Below, one piece after another: positions 45,200 through 55,837 of a stretch of 64,000 nucleotides of DNA; position 1 is the first letter of the stretch; each line of letters opens with the position of its first letter. The notes beneath the pieces are model-generated. The model searched no databases, was not told where the DNA came from, and saw nothing but the letters and a program-made list of their open reading frames with translations. Both the position numbers and the translations under genes were made by a program. Origin of the DNA: Microlunatus elymi (GTDB taxonomy: Bacteria; Actinomycetota; Actinomycetes; Propionibacteriales; Propionibacteriaceae). The stretch covers positions 2,294,001 to 2,358,000 of the forward strand of contig NZ_CP041692.1 in assembly GCF_007362775.1 (NCBI RefSeq), written 5' to 3'.

Positions 45200-46207
45200 G
45201 TGCCGGCGATCGACGAACGGCTGCAGGAACTGGTCGGCCAGGCGACCGAGCAACTGACCCGACGCTGGGAACTCGCCGAGGCGCAGCTCACCGCCGTCCT
45301 CCAGGACTCCATCGACACCGAGTGCGACCTGAACGACCCGGACCGGGTCAAGGTCGCCGCCAGCCGGATCAAGAGCAAGGGCCGGATCGCGGAGAAGATC
45401 CAGCGCCGGATCAAGAACCGCGAGATCGAACCGCCGCAGACGATCGAGGAAGTTCAGAACTCGATCTTCGACATCATCGGCGCCCGGATCATCTGCAAGA
45501 CGCTGCGGGATGTCGACCTTGCCGCCAAGGCCGTCACCGCCGCGTACGGGCCACAGCTGGAGCAACTCGGCGACCCGAAGGACTACATCCGCAACCCGAA
45601 ACCGTCCGGTTACCGCTCGGTGCACTATCTGCTGCGGATCACCGTCGACGACGGCAACGGGCCGGTCCAGGTGCCGTGCGAGGTGCAGGTCCGCACCATG
45701 ATGCAGGACGCGTGGGGTGAGCTGACTCACGAGAATTCGTACAAGTCCGGCGATGTCGCGCTGCCCGGCCTCTTCCTCGACCTTTCCCGGCACATGGCCG
45801 ACTTGATGGACCAGGTCGATCAACTCGCGCTCACCCTGGCCGAGGCGAGCGAGTCGATCATGACCCAGATGGCGGTGCACAACGAGTTCCCGCTGATCGA
45901 TCCGGACAGCGGCAACCACCGGCCCGCCCTGGAGTCGGGCAAGGTCTATCTCGGCCGGGTGCTGACCACCGGCCGCAACTACGCCCTGGTGCTGGTCGAC
46001 CAGTTCCGCGGTCTGCTCGGCGCATCCGAGGTCAAGCGCTGCCTGGGACTGGAGAATTTCGTCGAGGTCAGCGACTACGTGCTGCCCGGGGATTCCTTGC
46101 AGGTAAGGATTCTGGAGCACGATCCGGCCAGAGACCGGCTGCTGCTGGAGCCGGCCGATCCGGAGGACCTGCGTCGTCGGCACGGCCGTCGGCGCACTTC
46201 GTCCTGA
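45200..46207 (+). CDS. RelA/SpoT-domain (p)ppGpp synthetase fused to an S1-like RNA-binding domain
   Basis: 335 residues from GTG 45200, preceded by GGAGGGGGACAG. The N-terminal about 60 residues are helical. The nucleotidyltransferase domain (about 60-200) has RIKSKGRIAEKI, DIIGARIICKTLRDVD, DYIRNPKPSGYRSVHYLL and VPCEVQVRTMMQDAWGELTHE, the RelA/SpoT synthetase pattern without the HD hydrolase. Residues about 240-315 (GKVYLGRVLTTGRNYALVLV through GDSLQVRIL) look like an S1/OB fold. Likely a small alarmone synthetase or relative that binds RNA; activity is not proven. Confidence 0.85.
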   Translation: MPAIDERLQELVGQATEQLTRRWELAEAQLTAVLQDSIDTECDLNDPDRVKVAASRIKSKGRIAEKIQRRIKNREIEPPQTIEEVQNSIFDIIGARIICKTLRDVDLAAKAVTAAYGPQLEQLGDPKDYIRNPKPSGYRSVHYLLRITVDDGNGPVQVPCEVQVRTMMQDAWGELTHENSYKSGDVALPGLFLDLSRHMADLMDQVDQLALTLAEASESIMTQMAVHNEFPLIDPDSGNHRPALESGKVYLGRVLTTGRNYALVLVDQFRGLLGASEVKRCLGLENFVEVSDYVLPGDSLQVRILEHDPARDRLLLEPADPEDLRRRHGRRRTSS

Positions 46208-46370
46208 TTGCGCGCCTGATGGCAGGGCTGCTGATCCGCCGCCGAGGGGATAAGGTCTTCGCGGCGCAGCTGGTGATGAGCGAGAATCGGCAGCGGAGCA
46301 AGACTCGTTCGGCGAGCGCAGGGTCGGCCGGGCTCATCCGATCCAGGCAACCAGTGAAAGGTAACCACAC

Positions 46371-48125
46371 GTGATCACCCGCATGTCGGAGTTGTTCGTC
46401 CGTACCCTTCGGGAGGATCCGGCGGACGCGGAGGTGCCCAGCCATCGTTGGCTGGTCCGGGCCGGCTACATCCGCCGGACTGCTCCGGGGGTCTACTCGT
46501 GGTTGCCGCTGGGCTACAAGGTCTTGCGCAACGTGGAACGGATCATCCGCGAGGAGATGGATCCGATCAGCCAGGAGATCCACCTGCCCGCGCTGCTGCC
46601 GCGCGAGCCGTACGAGGCCACCGGCCGCTGGGAGGAGTACGGGGCCAACCTGTTCCGGCTGAAGGACCGGCGCGGCAACGACTACCTGCTCGGCCCGACG
46701 CACGAGGAGATCTTCACCCTGCTGGTGAAGGACATGTGCAGTTCCTACAAGGATCTGCCGCTGTCGCTCTACCAGGTGCAGACGAAGTACCGGGACGAGG
46801 CTCGGCCGCGGGCCGGGCTGCTGCGCGGCCGTGAGTTCGTGATGAAGGACTCCTATTCCTTCGACATCGACGCCGAGGGCCTGCAGAAGGCGTACGACGC
46901 GCACCGGGACGCGTACATCAAGATCTTCAACCGGCTCGGCTTCGAATACGTGATCGTGGCGGCGATGTCCGGTGCGATGGGCGGATCGGCGAGCGAGGAG
47001 TTCCTGGCGATCGGGGAGAACGGCGAGGACACCTTCGTCCGCTCGCCGGGCGGGTACGCCGCCAACGTCGAAGCGGTCAAGACGCCGGTGCCGGAGGCGA
47101 TCTCGTACGAGGATGCGCCGGCCGCGCATGCCGAGGACACTCCGGACACGCCGACCATCGAAACCCTGGTCGCCGTCTCCAACGATCGCTACCCGCGCGC
47201 CGACCGGCCGTGGGCGGCTGCGGACACCTTGAAGAATCTGCTGCTGATGATCATTCATCCCGACGGCAGCAAGGAGCCGTTGGCGATCGGCCTGCCCGGC
47301 GACCGTGAGGTCGACATGAAGCGACTCAACGCCCAGCTCGAACCGTCCGAGGCCGAGCCGTTCACCGAGGACGACTTCGCCCGTTATTCCGACCTGGTCA
47401 AGGGATACATCGGCCCGCAGGTTCTCGGCGAGGAGTCGGCGACCAAGATCAAGTTCTTGGTCGATCCGCGCGTCGTCAGCGGGACCCGGTGGGTCACCGG
47501 CGCCAACCAGCCGGGCCGCCACGTCTTCGATCTTGTCGCCGGTCGGGACTTCACCCCGGACGGGACGATCGAGGCCGCGGAGATCCGGGAGGGCGATCCG
47601 GCTCCCGACGGATCCGGTCCGCTGCACCTGGCCCGAGGCATGGAGATGGGTCACATCTTCCAGCTGGGCAGCAAATACGCCGAAGCGCTCGGGCTCAAGG
47701 TCCTTGATCAAAACGGCAAGCTGGTCACCGTCACCATGGGCTCGTACGGCATCGGGGTGTCCCGCGCCGTCGCCGCGGTGGCCGAGAACACCAGTGACGA
47801 CAAGGGATTGTGCTGGCCGCGCGAGTTGGCTCCGTACGACGTGCAGTTGGTGGTGGCCGGCAAGGGCGACGAGATCGTCACCGCCGCCGGCGATCTTGCG
47901 CAGCGGCTCGATGATCTTGGTGTGAAGGTGCTGCTGGATGATCGCAAGGTCACCCCGGGCGTGAAGTTCGCCGACGCCGAGCTGATGGGCATGCCGATCG
48001 TGGTGGTGGTGGGCAAGGGCCTGGCCGACGGTGTGATCGAGGTCCGCGACCGCAGGAGCGGCGAGCGTGCCGACGTCCCCGTCGACGAGGTGACCGAGCG
48101 CATCCTCGCTGCGACTCGTTCCTGA
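46371..48125 (+). CDS. proS: prolyl-tRNA synthetase (bacterial type with editing insert)
   Basis: 584 residues from GTG 46371 with AAAGG upstream. Class II motifs: motif 1 near [18 protein letters not shown], motif 2 [23 protein letters not shown], motif 3 [14 protein letters not shown]. An editing insert of about 180 residues lies between motifs 2 and 3, and the C-terminal anticodon-binding domain has [20 protein letters not shown]. It charges tRNA-Pro and edits Ala-tRNA-Pro. Confidence 0.97.
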   Translation: MITRMSELFVRTLREDPADAEVPSHRWLVRAGYIRRTAPGVYSWLPLGYKVLRNVERIIREEMDPISQEIHLPALLPREPYEATGRWEEYGANLFRLKDRRGNDYLLGPTHEEIFTLLVKDMCSSYKDLPLSLYQVQTKYRDEARPRAGLLRGREFVMKDSYSFDIDAEGLQKAYDAHRDAYIKIFNRLGFEYVIVAAMSGAMGGSASEEFLAIGENGEDTFVRSPGGYAANVEAVKTPVPEAISYEDAPAAHAEDTPDTPTIETLVAVSNDRYPRADRPWAAADTLKNLLLMIIHPDGSKEPLAIGLPGDREVDMKRLNAQLEPSEAEPFTEDDFARYSDLVKGYIGPQVLGEESATKIKFLVDPRVVSGTRWVTGANQPGRHVFDLVAGRDFTPDGTIEAAEIREGDPAPDGSGPLHLARGMEMGHIFQLGSKYAEALGLKVLDQNGKLVTVTMGSYGIGVSRAVAAVAENTSDDKGLCWPRELAPYDVQLVVAGKGDEIVTAAGDLAQRLDDLGVKVLLDDRKVTPGVKFADAELMGMPIVVVVGKGLADGVIEVRDRRSGERADVPVDEVTERILAATRS

Positions 48126-48140
48126 TCAGCAGGGCCGGGC

Positions 48141-49271
48141 TCAGCGCCGGACCGGCCAACCGGGCCACAAGTTGATCTTGTCCGACCAGTAGCCGACGTT
48201 GCGGCTGCCGGTGATCATGGTGTCCAGGGCTCGTTGTTGATCATGCTCGGTGGTGGCCAGCCACTGCCCGAGGAACGGCAGGAGTTGATCTTCCATGGTG
48301 CCGATCAGTGCGGCCGCGCGGGACGAGTTGGTCGGCTGGATCGGCAACCGGTAGGCGGCGTGCGCGGCCGGCACGTCGGTGTCCTGCCCGGTGAGCCATC
48401 CGGACAGTTGATCGCGCAGGTCGCGATACCCGGCCAGACTGGACCGAGCATGATCAGCAGTGCTGCCGGAGAGCTTGGCCAACGCTGCCTGATAGCCGAA
48501 GATCACGGCGTAGCACTGCTCGACCAGACTCTGTACGGCTCCGGTCGCCGAGGGCAGTTCGACGGCAACCCGATGATCTTGAAGTGGCGCCTCACCCGGG
48601 TCCAGCCCTTCCGCCAACGCCTGGGCGTAGCTGGCGGCGGCGGACGACAGCGACCCCCACAGCAACGTCAGCCAGGGAAGTTGATCTTGCGGTCCGGTCG
48701 GCGCCAGGGCCCGTTTGCGATGCGCTGCCGCGGCCTTGGTTTCCATGGCTCGCAGGGTCTTGAGCGCTTTCGTCGATGACGTCGGCAACGGGGTTGTCGG
48801 TTGTGAGCTGCAACTGCACCCACCGGGCTGTGCGGCCGATCCGCCTTCGCCGGGCGGTGTCGCGCTGCCGGTGGGAGCGGTCGCGCTGCTCGTGGGAGTC
48901 GACGCCCCCGACGTCGGTGCCGGCACGGCCGTCGGATCGGTCGAGTTCAACACCGCGGCGTGGGCCACATGCGCATCCCTGATCCGGGTGATCAGACGCT
49001 TGCCGGCGGCTTCCAGGTCGTCGTAGCGGGTCAGCATCGCGTGCGCGTAACCCGCGAGAGCGTCTTCGGTTGCCGCGGCCTCGACGGTGCCGGGCAGCGG
49101 GGTCGGCGTCGGGCTGGGAGGAGCCGAACTCGACGGCGTGGGAAGCGGCCCGGATCCGGTGCAACCGGCCAGTGCGAGACCACCGGCGACGATCATGATC
49201 AACAGACTGCGGCGGCCGATGGCCGGTCCGGTGAATCCGGCGGTGTTCCGTGTCCCTGCAGGCTCGGTCAC
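48141..49271 (-). CDS. lipoprotein with ferritin-like DUF4439 domain
   Basis: 376 residues from GTG 49271; the longer open frame upstream is unsupported. The signal sequence has RRSLLIMIVAGG and lipobox LALAGC (Cys about 37), so the protein is probably lipid-anchored outside the membrane. A Pro/Ser/Thr linker and a second low-complexity stretch (about 110-165) separate helical parts. The C-terminal about 150 residues form a four-helix ferritin-like DUF4439 domain. This gene lies between proS and rimP in many actinobacteria. Function unknown. The 49272-49527 gap to rimP holds a short ACAGT/ACTGT inverted repeat at 49338-49352 and no gene. Confidence 0.82.
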   Translation of the reverse strand: MTEPAGTRNTAGFTGPAIGRRSLLIMIVAGGLALAGCTGSGPLPTPSSSAPPSPTPTPLPGTVEAAATEDALAGYAHAMLTRYDDLEAAGKRLITRIRDAHVAHAAVLNSTDPTAVPAPTSGASTPTSSATAPTGSATPPGEGGSAAQPGGCSCSSQPTTPLPTSSTKALKTLRAMETKAAAAHRKRALAPTGPQDQLPWLTLLWGSLSSAAASYAQALAEGLDPGEAPLQDHRVAVELPSATGAVQSLVEQCYAVIFGYQAALAKLSGSTADHARSSLAGYRDLRDQLSGWLTGQDTDVPAAHAAYRLPIQPTNSSRAAALIGTMEDQLLPFLGQWLATTEHDQQRALDTMITGSRNVGYWSDKINLWPGWPVRR

Positions 49272-49527
49272 CGCGTACTCACCACTTCTGCTTCTGCCCG
49301 GGCCGCGCCTGTGCCGGCGGCCGATGATCGACTCCGGACAGTACAGCACTGTGCGATGATGACCAGCACAACTGCACGCCCACAATCGGATCGAAGGACG
49401 ACAACGTGTTGCATCAGCTTTCGGCCCGGAGGCCGACGCTCGGGCCGTCGCAAGACGCCCGACCCGGGACGGCCCCGTCACCCGGCCGGCTGGCCGGCTC
49501 ACTGGCTGCCCGAGCCGGTGATGCGGG

Positions 49528-50022
49528 ATGAAGGCCGAGCAGATCTCGACCGTCGTCGAACCGATCCTGGAGCAGTTCGCCCTCGATCTCGACGCGGTCG
49601 AGGTGAAGCCCGCCGGCAAGCGCACGATGGTGCGCGTCGTGGTCGACGGCGACGGCGCGGACGGCGGCGGTCCGTCGCTGGACGACATCGCCGAGGCGAC
49701 GAAGGCGGTCTCGGCCGCGCTGGACGCCTCCGACGTCACCGGCGCCGGTTCCTACACCTTGGAGGTCAGCTCCCGCGGCGTCAGCCGCCCGCTCACGCTG
49801 CCCCGGCACTGGCGTCGCAACCACGATCGACTGGTCAAGGTGTCCCTCGCCGACGGTACGGAGTTCACTGGCCGGATCACCGGAGCCGACGACGCCGCCG
49901 CAACCCTGGACGTGGACGGCACCGAGCGTCGGGTCGCCTTCGCCGACGTCAGCAACGCGCTGATCCAGGTCGAGTTGAACCGCAAGCCCCGTGGTTCCCG
50001 AGCCCCCGAGGAGGAGAACTGA
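49528..50022 (+). CDS. rimP: ribosome maturation factor RimP
   Basis: 164 residues. Two-domain pattern: N-terminal [24 protein letters not shown] in parts with [18 protein letters not shown], then [21 protein letters not shown] and a C-terminal SH3-like barrel. It assists 30S subunit assembly. It starts the rimP-nusA transcription unit; its stop is one base before the nusA ATG. Confidence 0.95.
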   Translation: MKAEQISTVVEPILEQFALDLDAVEVKPAGKRTMVRVVVDGDGADGGGPSLDDIAEATKAVSAALDASDVTGAGSYTLEVSSRGVSRPLTLPRHWRRNHDRLVKVSLADGTEFTGRITGADDAAATLDVDGTERRVAFADVSNALIQVELNRKPRGSRAPEEEN

Positions 50023-50023
50023 G

Positions 50024-51001
50024 ATGGACATCGACATCTCCGTACTGAGGCTGTTGGAACGCGAGAAGGACGTTCCCTTCGAGCTGCTGGTGAACGCGAT
50101 CGAGGAGGCCCTGCTGTCGGCGTACGAGAAGACGCCGCACGCCATTCCGGGATCGCGGGTCGAACTGAATCGCAAGTCCGGCCACGTACGGGTGCTCGCG
50201 CCCGAACGCGACGACGAGGGCAACCGGATCGGTGAGTACGACAACACCCCCGAGGGCTTCGGACGGGTCGCGGCGTCGACCGCCCGGCAGGTGATCTTCC
50301 AGCGGTTGCGCGATGCGGAGGACGAGCAGAAGTTCGGCCATTTCGCCAACGTCGAGGGCGACATCGTCTCCGGTGTCGTGCAGCAGGGACCGGACGCGCG
50401 GACGGTACTGGTCGACCTGGGCCAGATCGAGGCGATCATGCCGCAGGCCGAGCAGGTGCCGGGGGAGAGTTATCGGCACGGCGCCCGGATCAAGGTGTAC
50501 GTGGTGTCGGTGCGCAAGGAGACCCGCGGCCCGCAGGTCGTCGTGTCTCGGACTCATCCCGGTCTGGTCGAACGACTCTTCCGGCTGGAGGTTCCCGAGA
50601 TCGCCGACGGGACGGTGGAGATCAAGGCGGTCGCCCGGGAGGCCGGCCACCGGAGCAAGATCGCGGTCTGGAGCACCAACCGGGACGTCAGCGCCAAGGG
50701 TGCCTGTATCGGTCCGATGGGGCAGCGGGTGCGGGCGGTGATGCACGAACTGAACGAGGAGAAGATCGACATCATCGACTACTCCGAGGATCCGGCCACC
50801 TTCGTCGGCCAGGCGTTGTCGCCGGCCAAGGTCAGCTCGGTCACCGTGGTCGACGAACGGGCCCGGGCGGCGCGAGTGGTGGTGCCGGATTATCAGTTGT
50901 CGCTGGCGATCGGCCGGGAGGGGCAGAACGCCCGGTTGGCTGCCCGGCTCACCGGTTGGCGGATCGACATCCGTGCCGACACCGCGCCCGATGCGGACTG
51001 A
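50024..51001 (+). CDS. nusA: transcription termination/antitermination factor NusA
   Basis: 325 residues from the ATG at 50024, preceded by GAGGAG inside the end of rimP. N-terminal RNA-polymerase-binding domain ([18 protein letters not shown]), S1 domain (about 110-175, [19 protein letters not shown]) and two KH domains ([20 protein letters not shown], then [20 protein letters not shown]). No C-terminal acidic repeats, as usual in actinobacteria. It modulates pausing and termination. Confidence 0.97.
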   Translation: MDIDISVLRLLEREKDVPFELLVNAIEEALLSAYEKTPHAIPGSRVELNRKSGHVRVLAPERDDEGNRIGEYDNTPEGFGRVAASTARQVIFQRLRDAEDEQKFGHFANVEGDIVSGVVQQGPDARTVLVDLGQIEAIMPQAEQVPGESYRHGARIKVYVVSVRKETRGPQVVVSRTHPGLVERLFRLEVPEIADGTVEIKAVAREAGHRSKIAVWSTNRDVSAKGACIGPMGQRVRAVMHELNEEKIDIIDYSEDPATFVGQALSPAKVSSVTVVDERARAARVVVPDYQLSLAIGREGQNARLAARLTGWRIDIRADTAPDAD

Positions 51002-51047
51002 CCGGCTCTTGCGTCCGTGACCATCAACTCATCCCGGGGGATCTGAC

Positions 51048-51803
51048 ATGCAGGTGTTGATCGCGCCGTCGGCTGCGGCCGTCGGTCGGTTCGCGGCGGG
51101 TCGGATCGCCGACGTGGTACGCCGTCGGCCCGACGCCGTACTCGGGTTGGCGACCGGTTCATCGCCGCTGGACATCTACGCCGACCTCGCACGTCAGGTG
51201 GCCGCCGGCGAACTCGACCTCTCCGCCGTACGAGCCTTTGCCCTGGACGAGTACATCGGGCTGCCGCCCGGACATCCGCAGAGCTATCACGAGGTGATCG
51301 ATCGGGAGGTCGTCCGGCCGACCGGGATGGATCCGGCGAAGGTCCGGGTGCCGAACGGTTTCGCCGAGGATCTCGAGGCGGCCTGCGAGGAGTTCGAACG
51401 AGAGTTGGCGGAGGTCGGCCCGGTCGACGTACAGATCCTCGGAGTCGGCACCAACGGCCACATCGGCTTCAACGAGCCGATGTCGTCGTTCGCGTCGCGG
51501 ACCCGGGTGAAGCGGCTGACGCCGGCCACCCGGCAGGCGAACGCGCGGTTCTTCGACTCGATCGATCAGGTGCCCGAGCTGTGCCTGACCCAGGGGATCG
51601 GCACCGTGATGGAGGCCGAGGAGCTGCTGCTGGTCGCCCAGGGCGCGGCCAAGGCGGAGGCGGTGGCGCGGATGGTCGAGGGTCCGGTCAGCAGCAGTTG
51701 TCCCGCGTCGGTGCTGCAGTTCCACCCCTCGGCGACCGTGATCGTCGACGGCCCGGCCGCCTCCCGGCTGGAATTCACCGACTACTACGAACGCCTGAGC
51801 TGA
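51048..51803 (+). CDS. nagB: glucosamine-6-phosphate deaminase
   Basis: 251 residues. Motifs are LGLATGSSPLDIYADL, FALDEYIGLPPGHPQSYH (catalytic Asp), GVGTNGHIGFNEP and CLTQGIGTVMEAEELLL. It converts glucosamine-6-phosphate to fructose-6-phosphate and ammonia, allowing use of amino sugars. Its position between nusA and ylxR is unusual, because those genes are normally adjacent. No DasR-type site is visible upstream. Confidence 0.96.
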   Translation: MQVLIAPSAAAVGRFAAGRIADVVRRRPDAVLGLATGSSPLDIYADLARQVAAGELDLSAVRAFALDEYIGLPPGHPQSYHEVIDREVVRPTGMDPAKVRVPNGFAEDLEAACEEFERELAEVGPVDVQILGVGTNGHIGFNEPMSSFASRTRVKRLTPATRQANARFFDSIDQVPELCLTQGIGTVMEAEELLLVAQGAAKAEAVARMVEGPVSSSCPASVLQFHPSATVIVDGPAASRLEFTDYYERLS

Positions 51804-51804
51804 C

Positions 51805-52057
51805 CGCACCCGATATCGCCGAGCCCGGACACAGCCGCGCGCAAAATCCTCTCCCGCACCCGATATCGCCGGGCCCGACCTCAGCCGCGCGCAAAATCCT
51901 CTCCCGCACCCGGTATTTCGCGAGCGCGGGTCGGTTTGGCGCGCGGCTGTGAGCTGACTGGCACCCGGATACCGCCGGGCTCGGACACAGCCGCGCGCAA
52001 CAACGACCGCCGCACCCGGTATTTCGCGAGCGCGGGTCGGTTTGGCGCGCGGCTGAG
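51805..52057. repeat. cluster of 50-bp direct repeats and twin 68-bp hairpin repeats
   Basis: Two 50-bp direct units (51805-51854, 51855-51904) share CGCACCCGATATCGCCG and CAGCCGCGCGCAAAATCC. Two 68-bp hairpin units (51882-51949 and 51988-52055) each begin CAGCCGCGCGC, end GCGCGCGGCTG and share CGGTATTTCGCGAGCGCGG inside. They fill the gap between nagB and ylxR. No coding frame with normal codon bias is present. Confidence 0.85.
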
Positions 52058-52099
52058 GTCGGGGCCGCGGGTTGGCCGGAGGTCGTAGGATTGCCGCTC

Positions 52100-52360
52100 G
52101 TGGAACCGGTCCGGACCTGTGTGGGGTGTCGTGGCCGGGAGAACAAATCCGACCTGATTCGCCTGGTCCGTTCCGGCGAGGCGATCGTGGTCGACGTACG
52201 ACAGTCCCGACCAGGTCGCGGGGTGTATCTGCATCCGCGGCCGCAGTGTTGGGAGCAGGCATTTCGCCGACGGGCTCTGGCTCGCGGACTGCAGGCCGGC
52301 AACGTCGATCAAGATCGCCTGCGTACGGAGCTGGCCGAGTTGATCATCGACCCGAGTTGA
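52100..52360 (+). CDS. ylxR: YlxR family nucleic-acid-binding protein (DUF448)
   Basis: 86 residues from GTG 52100, with AGGA upstream; a TTG at 52091 is possible. The motif VRTCVGCRGRENKSDLIRLV and the later RPGRGVYLHPRPQCWEQAFRRRAL are typical. YlxR binds RNA and has been linked to RNase P and transcription of translation genes. It usually sits between nusA and infB, as here apart from nagB. Confidence 0.93.
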   Translation: MEPVRTCVGCRGRENKSDLIRLVRSGEAIVVDVRQSRPGRGVYLHPRPQCWEQAFRRRALARGLQAGNVDQDRLRTELAELIIDPS

Positions 52361-52566
52361 TCTTCGGTGGGGCCCCGCTTAGGTGATTCGGGCCGGTTGG
52401 CATAGAGTTCTCAGTTGAATCGTCCGCTCCGGCAATGCCTGAGCGCTGTCGCCGGGCGGACTGACGCATGCCTGGCCGTGACCGCGGCCGGGTCTGGAAC
52501 CAGAAGGTGGGCTAGAAGCTCATGACCACTCGATGAGTACCGCTCAATGAGCAACAACAACTAACT

Positions 52567-52614
52567 GGTCCAAGAACACTGCCCGCGTCTGCGGCCGGTG
52601 ACCAGGCTTGGACC
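52567..52614 (+). promoter_or_regulatory. infB leader stem structure
   Basis: GGTCCAAG (52567-52574) and CTTGGACC (52607-52614) are perfectly inverted and enclose a smaller CCGC-GTCT-GCGG hairpin. The outer stem ends 16 bp before the infB start, directly upstream of the GAGGGAGA ribosome-binding site. It may tune translation initiation of IF-2. The remaining 52361-52566 shows no gene. Confidence 0.5.
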
Positions 52615-52629
52615 GCACGAGGGAGAGTA

Positions 52630-55600
52630 GTGGCAAAGGTCCGAGTCTACGAGCTCGCTAAGGAGCTCGGAGTCACCAGCAAGGACGTCCTGAACACGTT
52701 GAAAGACATGGGCGAATTCGTCCGGTCGGCGTCGTCGACCGTCGAGGCACCCGTGGAGCGCCGGCTGAAGGAACGGCTGGCGAACGAACCGATCGGCAAG
52801 AAGGGCGCCAAGAAGGCCGCCCCGAAGAAGGCTGCACCGGTCCCGTCGGCACCGGCCTCTGCGCCGGCCCCGACGGCGAGTACGACCAACGGCGCGAGCA
52901 CGACCAACCCGGAGACCCGCGACGCCGAGGTGAAGGCCGAGTCGGCCCAGCCCGGCCCGACGGCAACTCCGAGGGCCGAGCGGCCGGTCGCCGAACCGAC
53001 CGACCGAACCGTCGACAGCCCGGCCACGGGCCCCCAGGATCGGGCGCCCGAGGATCGGGCGTCCCAGGATCAGGCACAGCGTCCGTCGGCCGCCCCTGGC
53101 GCAGCCACCCCGCGCCCGGCCACGCCCGGCCCGCGTCCGGGTCCGGCGGCCCGGCCCGGCGAGAGCCGGGCAGCCGGCCGTCCGGGGCCGCGACCGGCCG
53201 ACGGCCGAGCAGGCCAGCGTCCGTCCGACGGCCGGCCCGGGCAGCGTCCCGGTGACGGGCGACCCGGACAGCGTCCGGGCGATACTCGTCCCGGCGACGC
53301 ACGACCCGGCCCGCGTTCGGACGCACGACCCGGATCGGCGCGCGACGGCGGCGGTCAGTCGCGTCCGCGTCCGGGTGCCACCGGCGGTCTGCCGTCCGGC
53401 GCCCCCGGTCCGCGCCCGCGTCCGTCCGGCGCTCGTCCGGGTGGTCCGCGGCCGGGCAACAATCCGTTCTCGTCCTCCCAGGGGATGGGTACGTCGGCAC
53501 GTTCGCCGCGGCCCGAGGGTGGACGTCCGGGCATCCCGCGTCCGCCGGCCGGTCGTGGCGCCGGCCCCGGTGCGGGTGGTCCCCGTCCGGGTGGCGGCAG
53601 CGGTATGCCGCGGCCGAACCCGGCGATGATGCCCCGGCAGAGCAACAGTCAACTCGGCGGTCAGGCCGGCCCCCGTGGCCGTGGTGGCCCCGGCGCCGGT
53701 CGCGGTCGTGGCGGTCCCGCCGGTGGTCGTGGTCCGGGCGGAGCCGCGGGTGGCCCACCGGCCGGTCGCGGTGGCCGTGGCGGTCGCGGTGGAACCCAGG
53801 GCGCCTTCGGCCGTCCGGGCGGTCCGTCGCGGCGTGGTCGCAAGTCCAAGAAGCAGCGGCGTCAAGAGTTCAATGAGATGGAGGCGCCGTCGATCGGCGG
53901 CGTCCGCGTCAAGCAGGGTGACGGCCAGAAGGTCCGGCTCGCCCGTGGCGCCTCGTTGACCGACCTGGCGGAGAAGATCGGCGTCGATCCGGCAGCCCTC
54001 GTACAGGTGCTGTTCCACCTCGGCGAGATGGTCACCGCGACGCAGTCGGTCGCCGACGAAACGCTGCAGGTGCTGGGTGCCGAGCTCAACTACGACATCG
54101 AGGTGGTCTCGCCCGAGGACGAGGACCGCGAGCTGTTGGAGAGCTTCGACATCGAGTTCGGCGAGAACGAGGGTGGCGAGGAAGAACTCGCGGCGCGGCC
54201 GCCGGTGGTCACCGTGATGGGTCACGTCGACCATGGCAAGACCAAGCTGTTGGACGCGTTGCGCAAGAGCAACGTGGCCGGCGGCGAGGCCGGCGGCATC
54301 ACCCAGAGCATCGGTGCCTACCAGGTCGCGACCGAGGTCGATGATCAGGAACGCAAGATCACCTTCATCGACACGCCGGGCCACGAGGCGTTCACCGCCA
54401 TGCGTGCCCGCGGTGCCAAGTCGACCGACATCGCCGTGCTGGTGGTGGCTGCCGACGACGGTGTGATGCCGCAGACGATCGAGGCCCTGAACCACGCCCA
54501 GGCAGCCGACCTGCCGATCGTGGTCGCGGTGAACAAGATCGACAAGGAAGGCGCCGATCCGACCAAGGTCCGCGGTCAGCTGACCGAGTACGGCCTGGTG
54601 CCCGAGGAGTACGGCGGCGACACCATCTTCGTCGACGTCTCCGCGATCACCGGTGTCGGTCTGGACGAACTGCTGGAGGCGATCGTGCTGACCGCCGACG
54701 CGGCGCTCGACCTGCGGGCCAATCCGGAGATGGATGCCCAGGGTGTGGCCATCGAGGCGCATCTGGACAAGGGCCGTGGTCCGGTGGCCACCGTGCTGGT
54801 CCAGCGCGGCACCCTGCATGTCGGCGACTCGATCGTGGCCGGTCCGGCTCACGGCCGGGTCAGGGCGTTGCTCAACGACAGCGGAGAGAACGTCACCGAA
54901 GCTCCGCCGTCGATGCCGGTGCAGGTGCTCGGCCTGACCGCCGTACCGGGAGCGGGCGACAGCTTCATCGTCGTCGACGACGACCGGACGGCACGGCAGA
55001 TCGCCGACAAGCGCGAAGCCCGGGCCCGGATGGCCGCACAGGCAGCCGGTGCTCGCCGGAAGACCCTGGATCAGCTCTTCGAGCAGTTGGAGAAGGGCGA
55101 GACCCAGGAGCTGCTGTTGATCTTGAAGGGCGACAGCTCCGGTTCGGTCGAGGCGCTGGAGGACGCGCTGAGCAAGATCGACGTCGGCGACGAGGTGTCG
55201 CTGCGGGTGATCGACCGCGGTGTCGGTGCCATCACCGAGACCAACGTCAGCCTGGCCGCCGCGTCCAACGCGGTGATCATCGGCTACAACGTGCGGGCTC
55301 AGGGCAAGGCCACCGAGATGGCCGATCGTCAGGGTGTTGACATCCGGTACTACTCGGTGATCTACGCCGCGATCGACGAGATCGAGGCCGCGCTGAAGGG
55401 CATGCTGAAGCCGATCTACGAAGAGGTCCAGCTCGGTACGGCGGAGATCCGCGAGATCTTCCGTTCGTCGCGGGCGGGCGTCATCGCCGGCTGTATGGTC
55501 ACCAGCGGCCTGATGCGGCGCAACGCCAAGGCGAGGTTGCTGCGCGACGGTGTGGTGATTGTCGAGGAGACCTCGATCAACTCGCTGCGCCGGGAGAAGG

Positions 55601-55719
55601 ACGACGCCACCGAGGTCCGCGAGGGCTACGAGTGTGGTCTGACTCTGGGCAACTTCTCCGACATCAAGATCGGCGACGTCGTCGAAACGTACGAGATGAA
55701 GGAAAAGCCGCGCGACTGA
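52630..55719 (+). CDS. infB: translation initiation factor IF-2
   Basis: 1029 residues from GTG 52630. IF2-N motif at the start ([20 protein letters not shown]), then a linker of about 330 residues very rich in Pro, Arg and Gly with ten-residue GQRPGDGRP-type repeats. The GTPase domain has GHVDHGKT (531-538), [18 protein letters not shown] and the C-domains end [20 protein letters not shown] and later elements. It places fMet-tRNA on the 30S subunit. The long basic linker is typical of actinobacteria. Confidence 0.97.
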   Translation: MAKVRVYELAKELGVTSKDVLNTLKDMGEFVRSASSTVEAPVERRLKERLANEPIGKKGAKKAAPKKAAPVPSAPASAPAPTASTTNGASTTNPETRDAEVKAESAQPGPTATPRAERPVAEPTDRTVDSPATGPQDRAPEDRASQDQAQRPSAAPGAATPRPATPGPRPGPAARPGESRAAGRPGPRPADGRAGQRPSDGRPGQRPGDGRPGQRPGDTRPGDARPGPRSDARPGSARDGGGQSRPRPGATGGLPSGAPGPRPRPSGARPGGPRPGNNPFSSSQGMGTSARSPRPEGGRPGIPRPPAGRGAGPGAGGPRPGGGSGMPRPNPAMMPRQSNSQLGGQAGPRGRGGPGAGRGRGGPAGGRGPGGAAGGPPAGRGGRGGRGGTQGAFGRPGGPSRRGRKSKKQRRQEFNEMEAPSIGGVRVKQGDGQKVRLARGASLTDLAEKIGVDPAALVQVLFHLGEMVTATQSVADETLQVLGAELNYDIEVVSPEDEDRELLESFDIEFGENEGGEEELAARPPVVTVMGHVDHGKTKLLDALRKSNVAGGEAGGITQSIGAYQVATEVDDQERKITFIDTPGHEAFTAMRARGAKSTDIAVLVVAADDGVMPQTIEALNHAQAADLPIVVAVNKIDKEGADPTKVRGQLTEYGLVPEEYGGDTIFVDVSAITGVGLDELLEAIVLTADAALDLRANPEMDAQGVAIEAHLDKGRGPVATVLVQRGTLHVGDSIVAGPAHGRVRALLNDSGENVTEAPPSMPVQVLGLTAVPGAGDSFIVVDDDRTARQIADKREARARMAAQAAGARRKTLDQLFEQLEKGETQELLLILKGDSSGSVEALEDALSKIDVGDEVSLRVIDRGVGAITETNVSLAAASNAVIIGYNVRAQGKATEMADRQGVDIRYYSVIYAAIDEIEAALKGMLKPIYEEVQLGTAEIREIFRSSRAGVIAGCMVTSGLMRRNAKARLLRDGVVIVEETSINSLRREKDDATEVREGYECGLTLGNFSDIKIGDVVETYEMKEKPRD

Positions 55720-55837
55720 GTGCGGTTCTGAAAGAGCTCCCGACGCCGACCCGTCTGCCCGGCGGGTCGGCGTCCGGGGCTCCCGCTCGCGGCAAATCCG
55801 GCCGCTGCGGTTTCGGCCGCCGGAGAGGAAGATGATC

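Noticed and set aside
51002-51047. DasR operator before nagB
   Set aside because: No match to the TGGTCTAGACCA-type palindrome in the short gap.
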